Shown here one piece after another: positions 1 through 10,684 of a stretch of 64,000 bases of DNA (positions are counted from its first letter, which is position 1; every line of letters begins with the position of its first letter). This DNA is from Rotaria sordida (lineage: Eukaryota; Rotifera; Eurotatoria; Philodinida; Philodinidae). The notes below the pieces were generated by a model that made no database searches, had not been told where the DNA came from, and saw only the letters and a program-made list of their open reading frames with translations. The translations under genes were made by a program, and so were the position numbers. Where the stretch lies: the NCBI GenBank assembly GCA_905250125.1, contig CAJNOL010000361.1, positions 1 through 64,000 of the forward strand, written 5' to 3'.

Positions 1-234
1 TTTCGACACACAAATTCAAAAAAAAGCAAAGAAGTGTGAAAAGACTGCGTTGCAGATCGATTGTCTAAAACTTCGACGCTGATTTGTGAATATGATATCT
101 TCATTATGAAGAAGTTAAGTTCTTAAGGACAAAATCCAGCTTTATTTGCATAATTTCTATTTTGGTTACACACCGTTTCCGCGCGTGACAATTCCGTAAA
201 AAATGAGCTTTCTTGCAAGGAGGAAACGATGGAT

Positions 235-470
235 TTCGGATTCCCGGGATTTACAGATTTACATGGGATTTCTAGGATTCTCATGGGATTCTCAGGATTC
301 CCATAGGATTCCCGTGGGATTTCCAGGATTTACATAAGATTCCCATGGGATTTCCAGGATTCATGTGAGATTCTCGGGATTCCAGGAATACGAGAATCCC
401 ACGAGAATTCTGGGAATCCTAGGAGTTCCATGGGAATCTCGGATTCCCGTATTCTCGGAATTTTTATAAT
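235..470. repeat. Degenerate GGATTCCCATGGGATT-type tandem repeat
   Basis: About 235 bp consist of variants of a short unit resembling GGATTCCCATGGGATTTCC, with repeated CATGGGATT and CAGGATT words. After about 380 the same word appears mostly in the opposite sense (GGAATCC, GAGAATCCC), so the block is partly self-complementary. No coding frame is supported. It is a degenerate minisatellite or a relic of one. Confidence 0.7.
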
Positions 471-1799
471 CACAAATGACATTCCCGAAATTCATATTTA
501 ACCTCTATGATCCTCTCCCTCGTTCTAAAAATCTCATAGAGCTCAGTGTCAAGACTTCACTGCTTTATCACATGGTCAGAAAAGCTGCGTTAAACTATTG
601 AGGAAAATCATTACCTAGGCGAGTTTTTTTTCATATGCTTGATCTGTGCAGACTTCAAGGCTTGTCTATAGCACATCACTTTCATGTTCAAGAATCTTAA
701 AAAAGTCACACGTATGGAAGAATGATCTTCATTAAAACCGTGATTAAAAGCAGTAGATATATTTTCACAAGTCGAACTTATTCTTAGGCGAAAAATGTTC
801 GATCTGGAAAGCTATTAAAACCCGAAACTACCTTTTCCTATATAGAGTTTTCTTTCTTATGCGCATGAACTGCACAGCTCTCAAGATTTGTCCATAGCGC
901 ATGACGTTCTAGCTCTAGATGTTCATGTATTTCATGTACTTAGTCAAAGATAGTTCGTTAGGGTTATCGATTCCACAAATTCTATACAATTAATCTAATT
1001 AGATTGGTATCGACTCTATTTTGACAACACAACAATTTACTTTCTAACTTTTATGGGAAAATGTCTGAGGCAGAACAATAAACAGCAGCAAAAAACAAGG
1101 TAAATTAATGAGTAGTACAACATAGATGTCGAATCAAATGAATCTATGGCATCTGATGTGTCACCTTTTATTCATTCAGTAATCTGACAGTTGAACATGC
1201 TTAAACCAATAAGGCAGTAGCACAGCTTTTCTATCTACTAAAGGATAAGAGGTTCTCTATCTATGACTATATTCTTTGTTTTTGGCATCAATTTTGACAC
1301 GAGAGAAAAAGAGTTTAAGATTGAGGGAGAAATTGGCTCCTAGACTCTTACTGCATGAAATTGGGATTTATTGCTAGCTGATGAAGAAGATAATTATGAA
1401 TTTTGCCATAGGATCAGTTACAGTGGAGCCAATTGAAATTCTCCTTACTGCTTTTTTTTGTTATTACACTTCTTTTATTTTTTTAATCTACTATATATAG
1501 CGAGAAAGCCCGGAACGTATTGCATCTTGCGATATATTTACGCTGAACATTAAATGCAGTTAAAAGTATAAAAAATGAATTAGAAAGAAAGTGACATTTT
1601 TATTTTTACTATGGGGTGTCCATAATGTTGTAACATTTTTTATTTCGAAAATATCGCGGCTTAGGTGAATGATAACATCTTGAATTCTTTTTGAAAAGAT
1701 GCGCTGCGAAATTCTCTACAAAATCTGTATAATAAAATTCTATTTTACCTGTTTTAATGGTTTTTCTTATACTCACAACATACAAATAATACTTGAAAC
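471..1799. other. Intergenic stretch, nothing recognised
   Basis: AT-rich sequence with no ORF that looks coding on either strand and no RNA gene or clear mobile-element end that I can see. Short open frames here have no splice context and no recognisable motif. Confidence 0.5.
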
Positions 1800-1915
1800 T
1801 TGAATTCAAGTATTCAATTATTGAATAGTTAAAGTTTCAACTAATCAACTATTCAAGTTTCAAGTGTTCAAGTTTTCAAGCTTCAAGTATTCAACTATTC
1901 AAATTTTAACTTCTC
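1800..1915. repeat. Left block of 8-bp minisatellite, CAAGTATT/CAACTATT sense
   Basis: Degenerate units of about 8 bp (CAAGTATT, CAACTATT, CAAGTTT). They are the reverse complement of the much longer array at 2326-2735, so the two blocks flank about 400 bp in inverted orientation. Confidence 0.65.
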
Positions 1916-2097
1916 AAATGTTCGGCGGAGATTCAGTGGGGAACTGCTTTTCTCCACCTAACTCACCTTCTATTTCAGCGTCGCGACCCATGCATATCTT
2001 TGTGCACATCATTGTTCCTACTCATTGCTGCACAGTAGCTCAAGCCTCTCACATAGCTCTTGTAGCACCCCAGAAAATATCTGAAGCATCTTAACCA

Positions 2098-2290
2098 AAA
2101 CCTATAGCATCCTAGGAGATGCTTGTATCATCCTAGGGGATGCTTGTAACATCCTATTGGATGCTTGCAACATCCCAGCGGATGTTTGTAGCATCACAGG
2201 GAATACTTGTAGCGTCATAGGAGCTACTTGTAGCATTATAGAAGAAGCTTCTAACATCCTATGTAATACTGGCAGCATTCTAGAGAACCC
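2098..2290. repeat. 21-bp tandem repeat, about nine degenerate copies
   Basis: Units of 21 bp built around CATCCTAGGGGATGCTTGTA run head to tail, best preserved at the left end and decaying to the right. Each unit has a short internal dyad (GCATCC...GGATGC). Because 21 is a multiple of 3, the minus strand shows a heptad-like open frame; this follows from the repeat and is not evidence of a gene. Confidence 0.75.
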
Positions 2291-2325
2291 TGTAGTGTTC
2301 CAGGCTCTGACTAATTGAAAACTTG

Positions 2326-2735
2326 AATATTTGAAGACTTGAATGCTTGAATAGTGGAATACTTGAATACTTGAATAGTTGAATAGTTGAATACTTGAAT
2401 AGTTGAATACTTGAATAGTTAAATACTTGAATCTTTGAATAGTTGAATACTTGAATCTTTGAATAGTTGAATACTTGAATACTTGAATAGTTAAATACTT
2501 GAATATTTGAATACTTGAATACTTGAATAATTGAATACTTGAATAGTTGAATACTTGAATCTTTGAATAGTTGAATACTTGAATCTTTGAATAGTTGAAT
2601 AGTTGAATCTTTGAATACTTGAATACTTGAATACGTGAATCTTTGAATAGCTGAATACTTGAATAGTTGAATAATTGAATAATCGAATAGTTGAATGCTT
2701 GAACTGATAGTTGAGTACTTGAATTCAACTTTCAT
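2326..2735. repeat. 8-bp minisatellite array (TTGAATAC / TTGAATAG)
   Basis: Roughly 50 tandem 8-bp units alternate between TTGAATAC, TTGAATAG and TTGAATCT, with rare variants. The minus strand is open over most of the array in two frames and gives low-complexity peptides (repeats of QLFKYS/QVFNYS); I treat these as by-products. Together with the opposite-sense block at 1800-1915 the array could form a large hairpin. Confidence 0.85.
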
Positions 2736-2992
2736 GTTTGACACTACTGCCCGTTTGAGATGATCAGGTGATCTAAACAAAAACGAAAAAAAAAATTAAT
2801 GTAAGCAAAAACTTGCTGTTGAAGCTTGCTCTAATATTGCCGGTCAGTCATCAAAAGTGACGCGATTTCGATGATATGGGTTTTCTTTCAAATTGAAATT
2901 CAATACAAATAAAGATCAAGAATAAAACTAGCAACACTTTCACTAAAAAATTATTCAATTTAATTCAACTTCTTTTCTAGGAAAAATCAAAC

Positions 2993-3100
2993 ATGTCGAA
3001 AGAAAACAACAAGAGAAAAAGACTTACTGATGAAACGATTAAACGTTATTTTCATCATTATGAACATGAATTTGCAAAAATCAATAATAACAAAAACTGA
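2993..3100 (+). CDS. Possible small basic ORF or first exon (35 aa), unrecognised
   Basis: An ATG lies 13 nt after a good polypyrimidine-AG acceptor (TTCTTTTCTAG at 2970-2980). It opens a 35-codon frame rich in Lys, Arg and Asn that begins MSKENNKRKRLTDETI. The acceptor before the start resembles that of the real genes in this window, which is the only reason to list it. No homologue is recognised. It may be the stub of a gene interrupted by the inverted repeat beginning about 120 bp downstream, or a chance frame. Confidence 0.2.
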   Translation: MSKENNKRKRLTDETIKRYFHHYEHEFAKINNNKN

Positions 3101-3219
3101 TCGATGTTCGACTGAAAGTTCCGTTTTTTTTCTATTCGAAAAAAGAAGCAAATTCTATTGTCTATTGGTTAGAATGGCAAATAACAACAAAGAGGATAAA
3201 ATGATGATTATTAAAGATT

Positions 3220-3936
3220 TATCTGGTACTACTCCAGTATAGGCACAGTGCACATATATATAAACAGAACAGAAAAAAAATTGATTGGAACAAAATTGAC
3301 CATCGCAAATGAAAAAATATATACAGCGACTATATTAATGTCACTTATTAAAGATGACAGTAGTAAACTTTTTTTATTTACCGTCGATTGATTTATTATA
3401 TTCAGCGAGATACCAAGAATGATTATTTTGTTGACCACATTGCTCAATTTTTGTTGGAAGTGTTGGTAATAGTTTTAGTTTTTGTAGAAGTAGAATTGTG
3501 CTTATATTTGTTTTAGTCAGTTCATGAATTTTTCGTAAGGTTAGTTTATCAAGATCGTCAATTTCAATATTAAGATTCATTTTAGTAGTTTTGAAAAAAT
3601 GAAAATTGAATAAAAAAATCCCTTTTTATACTCAAACACATTATTGTGAGGCAAATTGATAGATTCTATATTCTTTTGATGCTTTAGAATTTTAATATCC
3701 TTTAATTAATTCCTCTTTTATTACATAAAACAGCAGCAGTTTAAAAAAATTCTTCAGATGTAAGTTATTAATTATCTCTGTTTTCTCTCATATACTACCG
3801 TCATCTTTAAGAAGTGACATTAATATAGTCGCTGTGTATATTTTTTCATTTGCGATGGTCAATTTTGTTTCAATCAAATTTTTTTCCTGTTCTGTTTATA
3901 TATGCACTGTGCCTAAAGTGGAATAGTACCAGACAA
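3220..3936. mobile_element. Inverted-repeat element, ~140-bp arms, ~430-bp loop
   Basis: The left arm (about 3220-3364) and right arm (about 3792-3936) are nearly perfect reverse complements. Both contain TCTGGTACTAYTCCA, then GGCACAGTGCA, ATAAACAGAACAG, AATTGACCATCGCAAATG and GACTATATTAATGTCACTT. A few mismatches show that the arms are old enough to have diverged slightly. The loop holds a minus-strand open frame (3374-3580) with no recognisable motif. It is probably a foldback or non-autonomous DNA element, or an inverted duplication of a gene end; no target-site duplication was identified. Confidence 0.65.
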
Positions 3937-4317
3937 AAGCAAACTTCGATCATTGATGAAGCTTTTCAACGATTTCACATTGATTTATTTTTTTCCAATC
4001 AATTCAGTTGATCTATGGATAATTGGCGACATCTTTATCTGATTTATGTCAAAATTTCTGCTTGAGATAAGCTACACAAATTAATTCTCACTGACGAAAT
4101 AAATGCCATTAACATTTTGTTCAATGATTTTTTCAAAATTACTATGACATCTTCTTTGATGTGACAAAAAAAAGTAAGGTTAATAACATCTTGAGATATT
4201 TCTCCAATCAATATTGTTACACATTGATCTTTTTCTAATAACATTAAGCGAATATCTTTAATTTGTTTGATAAAAGTTCCATATTCAGAAATAGTTTAAA
4301 ATATGCTGAAATTCGTT
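3937..4317. other. Intergenic; weak minus-strand open frames only
   Basis: Minus-strand frames at 4044-4244 and 4244-4453 are open, but they carry no motif, no splice-site support and no clear start context. The second runs into the neighbouring palindrome. Nothing else is seen. Confidence 0.35.
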
Positions 4318-4994
4318 GGTCAAAAAAAGTGAGCTCCAAACGTAAACTCCAAATTTGGAGCCCACCTACGCATTCATATTGTAACAAATAATTCTTAAAA
4401 GTACTGAACTGCTCGTGTAAGGTCTTATCCCAAAACTGAACAGGATTACTCACAACCCGGAAGTATCATTCCCAAAACAGAACAAAAGTATTCACTGCCC
4501 GGAAGTATCATTTCCAAAACAGCATAAAAGCACTTCCGAGTTGTGAGTACTTTTGTTCCGTTTTGAGAATGATACTTCCGGATAGTGAGTAGTTTTGTTT
4601 TGTTTTGGGACAAAACTTTTTTGGGGGTTCAGTAGTTTTAAGAGTTATTTCTTAAAATACGGATGCGTAGGTGAGCTCCAAATTTGGAATTTACGCACTT
4701 TGAAGCTCACTTTTTTTGACCGAGCTCGACGAGCTCTATCGAATCATGTAAAAATATCCAAGAAAAATATTTTACTCGATTTTTTGAATTACTTGCACCT
4801 TACTTTCTTACCCCAAAAAAGTATAAAATTTCTGAAAGTTTATTAAGTTCGATATTAAAAAGGTTTTATAACACTCACTATTTAGTACCAATAAACCCCA
4901 TTTTTGACGAGCTTTCATTTGATATAAAATTCATTATGTCTTCTATTTGAAATCATAGCGTTATCCTCCTGGAATAATATTTTTACCCACCTAG
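4318..4994. mobile_element. Palindromic MITE-like element related to the 47.7-49.6 kb pair
   Basis: Positions 4318-4725 form an imperfect palindrome centred near 4540: GGTCAAAAAAAGTGAGCTCC on the left, its complement on the right, and CCGGAAGTATCATT repeats near the middle. The rightward continuation (4726-4994) matches the right arms of the elements at 48018-48955 and 47675-49560. Shared words are GAGCTCGACGAGCTC, TATAAAATTTCTGAAA, TATTAAAAAGGTTTT and the terminal GAAATCATAGCGTTATC followed by TTTTTACCCACC. It ends ...CCTAG followed by TA. The matching left end is missing or too diverged to recognise. Confidence 0.6.
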
Positions 4995-6019
4995 TAGGTT
5001 GTCAAAAGATGCTTGGTCTATTGAGCGGATGACTTTCAGAGAGCTACACAGTTGTAGAACTAACGTTTCTCTTCTATTATGCATGCAGCAGGCTTATATG
5101 TGATTTGTTACTAAATAGTTTGAAAGTAAATTAAGAGCTAAAGCCAAAGCTTCTAATGCTCATATGATCAAGAGAAACTATTTTTAAATAATACTCATCA
5201 TAAATATATTCACGACATTGTGAACAAATGTTTTAACTCAATAAATTATTCTCTTGATAGAAAGACAAACTTTTAAGACTATTGTACCAAAAATTTGATC
5301 CATATGAAGAAGCACTTCGTTCTATTCGATCTTTATCATCGGCTGAAAATTTTATTATTAAATCAAAATCTTTCTTAAGATCGTCTTTAGGACTAACTTT
5401 TTCTTCAAACATTGATTTATAATTTTGAGTACTTCTATATGAACATGAACCAATATATAATTTCATTTTTTCATCAATTGATTGAGAAAGAAACGTCGTA
5501 CTTGTTCATAAACACGTTCGTTAAGTGATGATGATACACAATGATTTGATAAGTATAAAAAAAGACAATAGTACATCAAGCATCAATTGTCTGTGACCAT
5601 ACTCACTGAAGATTGTCATCTGTTTCATTGAGAAAAAAATCAAAATTAATTAGAGAAATTTGTGTAAACATTAATTTTTACTATTTTAATGCATATAAAT
5701 GAAAGAAAGACAAATCCTATCGCCTTCCCTTTTATTCTAGCATATGAAAATAATCACTAAGGACTATTGTCAAAATAAATAACATCCTAAATAATTATCT
5801 TTTACGCATGCCATTTATTTTATTTTCCTTTCACCATATCACACTCTTTATAACAAATGCTTTTTCTTGTTTAATAGATGTAGTTTTTTCAAAGATCATG
5901 AAAAAGTTATGTATTTCCGACTGGAGTGATTGATTTATTTTGTTAGAAAGCCCTTTTTTTGCATTAGAATAGATAAAGTTGGAACAAATAATTAATAAAA
6001 AAAGACAACATATTTTATA
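4995..6019. other. Intergenic with one unassigned minus-strand ORF
   Basis: The only notable open frame is 5233-5466 on the minus strand (77 codons, starting MKLYIGSCSYRST and rich in charged residues). It lacks a convincing acceptor, a partner exon or a known motif, so I do not call it a gene. The rest is AT-rich and featureless. Confidence 0.35.
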
Positions 6020-6325
6020 CCAATAGTCCATAGATGTCCATCGTGGCTAAAAATCTGCCGCTGCCACGCCGTGGGGTTAGCAAAAAAAAGTTACCGAGCC
6101 GCGATGGCTTATAAAAAAGCTACCGCGATGGTTATCAAAAAAATATTTCGAATTTACTACTGCGATTGTATTGGACCAAAAATATTGATATTAGTCCATC
6201 AGATTCATTCAGTCTCATGGTATTTCATTCGTAAACAATGAAATTCTATCACACTCATGCATTTTTTCAACGTCCTCGGAAAAAAAATGCTACCGCGCTG
6301 CCACCGCCACTGCAGCAGCGGCAGC
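6020..6325. repeat. Dispersed repeat with GC-rich ends (copy 1)
   Basis: It begins with ATAGATGTCCATCGTGGC and ends in a GC-rich run (GCTGCCACCGCCACTGCAGCAGCGGCAG). Internal words CCGCGATGG are repeated. A second copy in the opposite orientation lies at about 33810-34050, where ATCGCGATGGACATCTAT is at the right end and GGCGGTGGCATTGC at the left. The high GC within such AT-rich DNA makes the two copies stand out. Confidence 0.5.
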
Positions 6326-6698
6326 GTCGTCATGAACATGTCTGTTGCAAGTACTAGATGTTGCAATAATTATGCCGCACCCGGTATATTACACTTCAAT
6401 TTTTTTATATTATGTTTTATTACATTACTTTTTTCTCATTATCGAACAGCTGGCTTGAGTTAACTTATATTTCTCGTAGTATGAGCATTTTTATAGTTCC
6501 GATAGATGTCACTCTTTTGCGAAGAACACCACTACATATCCTTTTTTCATGATAAAATAAACCAATCATAAGCTTTTTTCTCTTCAGTTATATTCTTGCA
6601 ACAAATCTATTATTATTATTTTTTTTCCTTCATTTACTATTCAAATTTACTCTTGCCTTGTTTTTTTTTGTGTGTAGTATTTTAATCAATACAGAGAG

Positions 6699-7664
6699 AT
6701 GGCAACTATACAGCGACGTTTATTAAAAGTATTTGAATAAAAATTGAAACGGATTATTTGATGTATAAAAAGTTATTTTTGTTTTTTCATAGGAGTTTAA
6801 AACTGCTCAGGAAAATTCAGCTCAAGTCAATAAATTAGAACCAAAAGGAAATGATAGTAAGTTTTTGTTCAATTTTTATCATTTATTATTACATATGTAT
6901 TTAGTTTTACAATTGGAAGCTAAGATTGTTGGACCAGTAAGTAGAATAAAATAGTAATGATTTAACATGATGAAATAATTTTAGCGCATAAAATGGTGTA
7001 ACAATCTTTTTCTATTTATTTTTATTGATAATAAAAAAAATTATCATTGTAGAAAATTTTCTACAGAGTTGTCATGCACCATGTGCATAAGAGAAAAAAA
7101 AAGAAATTTAATATTAATTCTATTTATTCAGTTTTGTTTTCCTTTTCTTTTAAACTTATAGGATAATTCACCGTATGCTGATCATATCTTTACTCTTGAT
7201 ATTAATTTGCCAACGGATTTTCCATTTAAACCACCTAAGGTGTAATTGATCGATTAATTTCATACAAGTCTCTAATAGGTTATTTTTCTTGTTCTAGGTT
7301 AAATTCGTGACACCAGTATATCATCCAGCAGTCAAGGATGATGGAAGTATTTGTAAGTATTATTTATATGAATTATGTTCTCTAATTTGTCTCCTAGGTC
7401 TCGATGTTCTTGGTGAAAAATGGACACCAAATCTTTCAATTGTTACAAGTAAAATTAAAAAAACAAGCTTTTTAAAGATCTATTTATATTTTTGCTTTTT
7501 TTTTTAAAGTTTTACTTCAAATAATCGAATTGTTGGCTGATCCAAGTACTGAAAGTCCTCTTGTATCTGCTATAGCCCAACAAATTCTTAAAAATCCAGA
7601 TGAATTTTATGAAACAGCTCGAAAACATACAGTAGCCCATGCTCAACCAAAACCGACGCAATAA
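6699..7664 (+). CDS. Ubiquitin-conjugating enzyme E2 (UBE2D-like), HPA instead of HPN
   Basis: Seven exons (6699-6728, 6793-6856, 6905-6936, 7162-7239, 7298-7352, 7398-7448, 7510-7664) join in phase to a 154-aa UBC-fold protein, close to the usual length of a minimal E2. It would take ubiquitin (or a ubiquitin-like modifier) from an E1 and pass it to an E3 or substrate in cytosol or nucleus. The N-terminal helix (MATIQRRLLKEF), the PTDFPFKPPK strand, the active-site segment GSICLDVL with Cys87 and the following W(T)PNLSI are family hallmarks. The normally invariant HPN tripeptide before the cysteine reads His77-Pro78-Ala79. A polypyrimidine tract and AG (6676-6677) lie 21 nt before the ATG. 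The family is certain; the subfamily (UBE2D/E-like) is inferred from overall resemblance. Confidence 0.93.
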
Positions 7665-9015
7665 ATCTCTGTTTGACTTATATATTTTCTTTTTTTGGTC
7701 TATATATTTTTCTGTGATTGTGTTCAATCTAGCTGTTTTCTATCATTGAGAATCTATCACAATACGACGAATTATCGAGACAAACCAACAAATTGTCATT
7801 GATCATAATACTAAAACTATTAGAAAATTTCAAGAGAAAAATTATTATTGTAACGAACAATAATTTGGATATGGCTGTCTTTAGTTATAAAATATCATAT
7901 CTAATTATTTCAGTCTATTCTCATTATTGTTTTTATTTTTATTACTATATTCCCGTATTAAATTATAAAATCTCTCATTAATGAAAAAAACAAAAATTTT
8001 CATAATCATTAAATGATCATTAATGAATAATTCAAATAATCAAAAAATATTTTGCAATGACTATCCAAGTATGTCCAGAAATTCTAAATTAGTTTTATAG
8101 AATAAATAAATAGTCTCGTTATAATGTTGCTGTCAACATGGATCGCTTTTTTTTCATTAATTTAATGTTTATCTGTGATGTATACATAGAATAACTTTCT
8201 CGGAAGAATTGAATCGTCAATTTGAAATCGGACGTATTCAGAGGTGATACATTTTTGACATGAAATTTTATCTTTTTTTGTAATCAAGAACAAAGCTGTC
8301 AGCCTAGCCTGAAGATTAGATGTTGTTGTAGGCTAAGTTGTATTTCGAAGAATATTAAACACAAATGATTGCAATAACTAGAAAGTGCATTACAATAGAC
8401 AGAATAATAAATGGAAGAGAGAAACAAAATAATTGTATCAAGAGAACTATTTTGGTTTAGCATATGCCTGCAGGCCAAAAAAAGTGGCCTGTTGACAACT
8501 CTGATCAATAAGTCTGTATATGACAATGATGATATAGTGTTTTTTTTACGAATTTTTTGCTCTAGAATGATGTCTGTTCAAAGAATATATAGAATATCAT
8601 CGAATTCAAACTAATGTCTTGCAACCGGATTGGATGCCCGGCAATGAATGAGATCTCAATGTTTCAAGATACTTTTATTCTTTCAAACTGCTAATTTATA
8701 TAAAAGTATAAGAGTGAAAATCTAAGCAATTTATTGTAGTTGAGAATAGATTACCGAGATGGAAAGCGATCTTATTTTACTAAGGAAAAAGCATTCATGT
8801 ATGTATTCATAATTATGACGTTAAGCACCAACACTGCATTCCATTTCAGCACAATTTATGAAAGAAACTAAATAGTATACTGTTTCATATAAAATAAACG
8901 TTTAAAAACTGTACTGTAGCAATGAAAGTATGTGTCGAAATGTCGATTTGCTCCGATTATACGATGGCCGAGCAGACTGAAAACGTGGATAGAAGAAACT
9001 ATTTAATATTCACCT
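7665..9015. other. Intergenic, no gene recognised
   Basis: AT-rich; short open frames at 7793-7981 and 8299-8614 overlap on opposite strands and show no motif. Nothing else is seen. Confidence 0.45.
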
Positions 9016-9609
9016 AACAATGGAACGGTTTGTATTGTTTGTTAAAAAAAAAAAAGATTGACCATGTTCGAGTCAAATGATCACTCCCATTGAGAAACTA
9101 ACGAATTTAAAATATGAGTTGCTCATACTGTACCTGAACAGAGACAGACAATTTTTAAGTTATGCACTATTTTAGTATAGAATCATTATAATATAAACTA
9201 CTCCATATAAGCCACAACTGACTCTTATAAAAGCTACTTAATTGAAAAATATTATTCCGTTCTTGAGACGTCTAAATTTTTCTGAGAGCACTCTATCGCT
9301 CAAAAAGGAGATTTTTTTTTCTGAAACCCATATTTCTTCAATAATACATCTATTTCGCATGAAATTTTTACTGTAAGTTCATTACTTGCCCCTTATATTA
9401 TATATAAAAACTAGTCAAATCGGTGATCATCGATTAAGCAACTTCTCTGAGAGTTAATCATGGCTTATGTGAAATAGCTCATATTATAATGATTCTATAC
9501 TAAAATATAGTGCATGACCAGTTCGTATTTTAAATTCGTTTAGTTTCTCAATGAGAGTGATCAATATAGTTAATCAGTTTTATAAATAATACAAACCGTT
9601 CCGTTGTAA
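9016..9609. mobile_element. Inverted-repeat (foldback) element, ~170-200-bp arms
   Basis: The left arm (about 9016-9215) and right arm (about 9445-9609) are diverged reverse complements. The outer ends read ACAATGGAACGGTTTGTATT against AATACAAACCGTTCCGTTGT. Further inside, AGTTTCTCAATGAGAGTGATC, TATGCACTATTTTAGTATAG and AATCATTATAATAT match their complements. The roughly 230-bp loop is not coding. It looks like a non-autonomous DNA transposon; I see no clear target duplication. Confidence 0.6.
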
Positions 9610-10130
9610 AGATTGAATGAAGATGTTCTCTTCATCATTGTTAACAACATAATATTCGACAAAGATTCTTTTTATTTCAACATTTTCATTCAAATAAAAG
9701 AATAAAACGCGCACAATTACAGACACATTTTACAAATCTTGAAATCTATTTTTCTCATATTCATTAGTTATAATGATAATGCATCAGAATTACAGTATGA
9801 TCTATGAGGAATATATAAATATATATTCAAAGTCGTTCATGGACTGACTTTGTAGAGTACGGCATTACAATTTAATAACAAAATTTGTTATTAATTAAAG
9901 TTGTTTTTTTGACCTGTGTTTGAAAAGGTTCCATGTTTTGTGGATTATGTTTGGTATTTTATGTTATTTTTTCTATTGGTTAGTCATATTTGAGATATGA
10001 TTGGTTGTCGTATTCTAACTTCTCATCGATCTGTCTGTTGTTTTCTCTAGAATCAAAAAATAAAAATAAAAATAAAAACAAAATTGAAACTAGTAGAGTT
10101 ATATATTCATTCTGATCTTTTGTTTTTTTT
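9610..10130. other. Upstream region of NDUFA6, nothing specific
   Basis: AT-rich intergenic DNA. The only functional-looking site is the polypyrimidine tract ending in AG at 10131-10132, just before NDUFA6. Confidence 0.4.
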
Positions 10131-10152
10131 AGATAATAAATAAATATAGTCT

Positions 10153-10584
10153 ATGTCATTGACTACACGTTTACCTCAAACATTAAAACAAGTTCGACCT
10201 GTTCTTTCAACAGATCATGCTGAAGCTAAACGACGTGTTTTAAATCTTTATAAAATTTGGCTTCGACAAATACCATATCTTCGTGTTGATTATATTAAAA
10301 ATAATTGGACAGAAACACATTTACGTAATGTTATTAAGGTAGATGTTAATTAAAAAACAAAAAATTTCATTCAATATTTTTTTCTATAGGAAAATTTTAT
10401 GCGTAACAAAGATGTAACTGATTTACGTGTTATTGATTTACTTATTGTACGTGGTCAAATGGATTTTGTTGAAACAGCTGAAATATGGCGACAACAACAT
10501 AATACTGCTTTAATGGATAGCAAGAAAGATTCATATAAGAAAAAATCCACAAGTTTTCTTGGACGTTTTTATGAAGGACATTAG
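10153..10584 (+). CDS. NDUFA6: NADH dehydrogenase [ubiquinone] 1 alpha subcomplex subunit 6 (LYR protein)
   Basis: Two exons (10153-10338 and 10390-10584, a 51-bp intron) encode 126 aa, the normal length for this accessory subunit (B14/LYRM6) of mitochondrial complex I. It belongs to the LYR-motif family and sits on the matrix arm, where it binds the mitochondrial acyl carrier protein. Recognisable segments are EAKRRVLNLYKIWLRQIP (LYR-type helix; the motif reads LYK), the ENFMRNKDVTDLRVIDLL core and the C-terminal FLGRFYEGH. The start ATG lies 20 nt after a poly-T/AG acceptor. Only 100 bp separate its stop from the start of the next gene on the same strand, with an AATAAA at about 10590-10600 between them. 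Confidence 0.95.
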
Positions 10585-10684
10585 TTTTAAAAATAAATAT
10601 CCTTTTCCTTTTCTTTTCTTTTTTTTGTATTTTCCTTGCCTGTATTTAGAATATATAATTAGTTCTTTGTTTTTTTTTTTCAGA
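10585..10684 (+). promoter_or_regulatory. 100-bp intercistronic spacer: polyA signal then trans-splice-like acceptor
   Basis: After the NDUFA6 stop comes an AATAAA within about 15 nt, then pyrimidine-rich sequence, ending in a ten-T run and CAG at 10681-10683, one base before the ATG of the next gene. This is the arrangement expected between two cistrons of a trans-spliced operon. An ordinary cis intron in the 5' UTR is the alternative, but there is little room for a separate promoter and first exon. Confidence 0.5.

Noticed and set aside
2102..2780. Two minus-strand open frames of 208 and 166 codons
   Set aside because: They lie in the 8-bp and 21-bp tandem repeats, are open in more than one frame and give pure low-complexity peptides.
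10559..10684. N-terminal extension of the RING protein by 42 residues
   Set aside because: It would start inside the NDUFA6 coding end and run through a poly-T acceptor tract.
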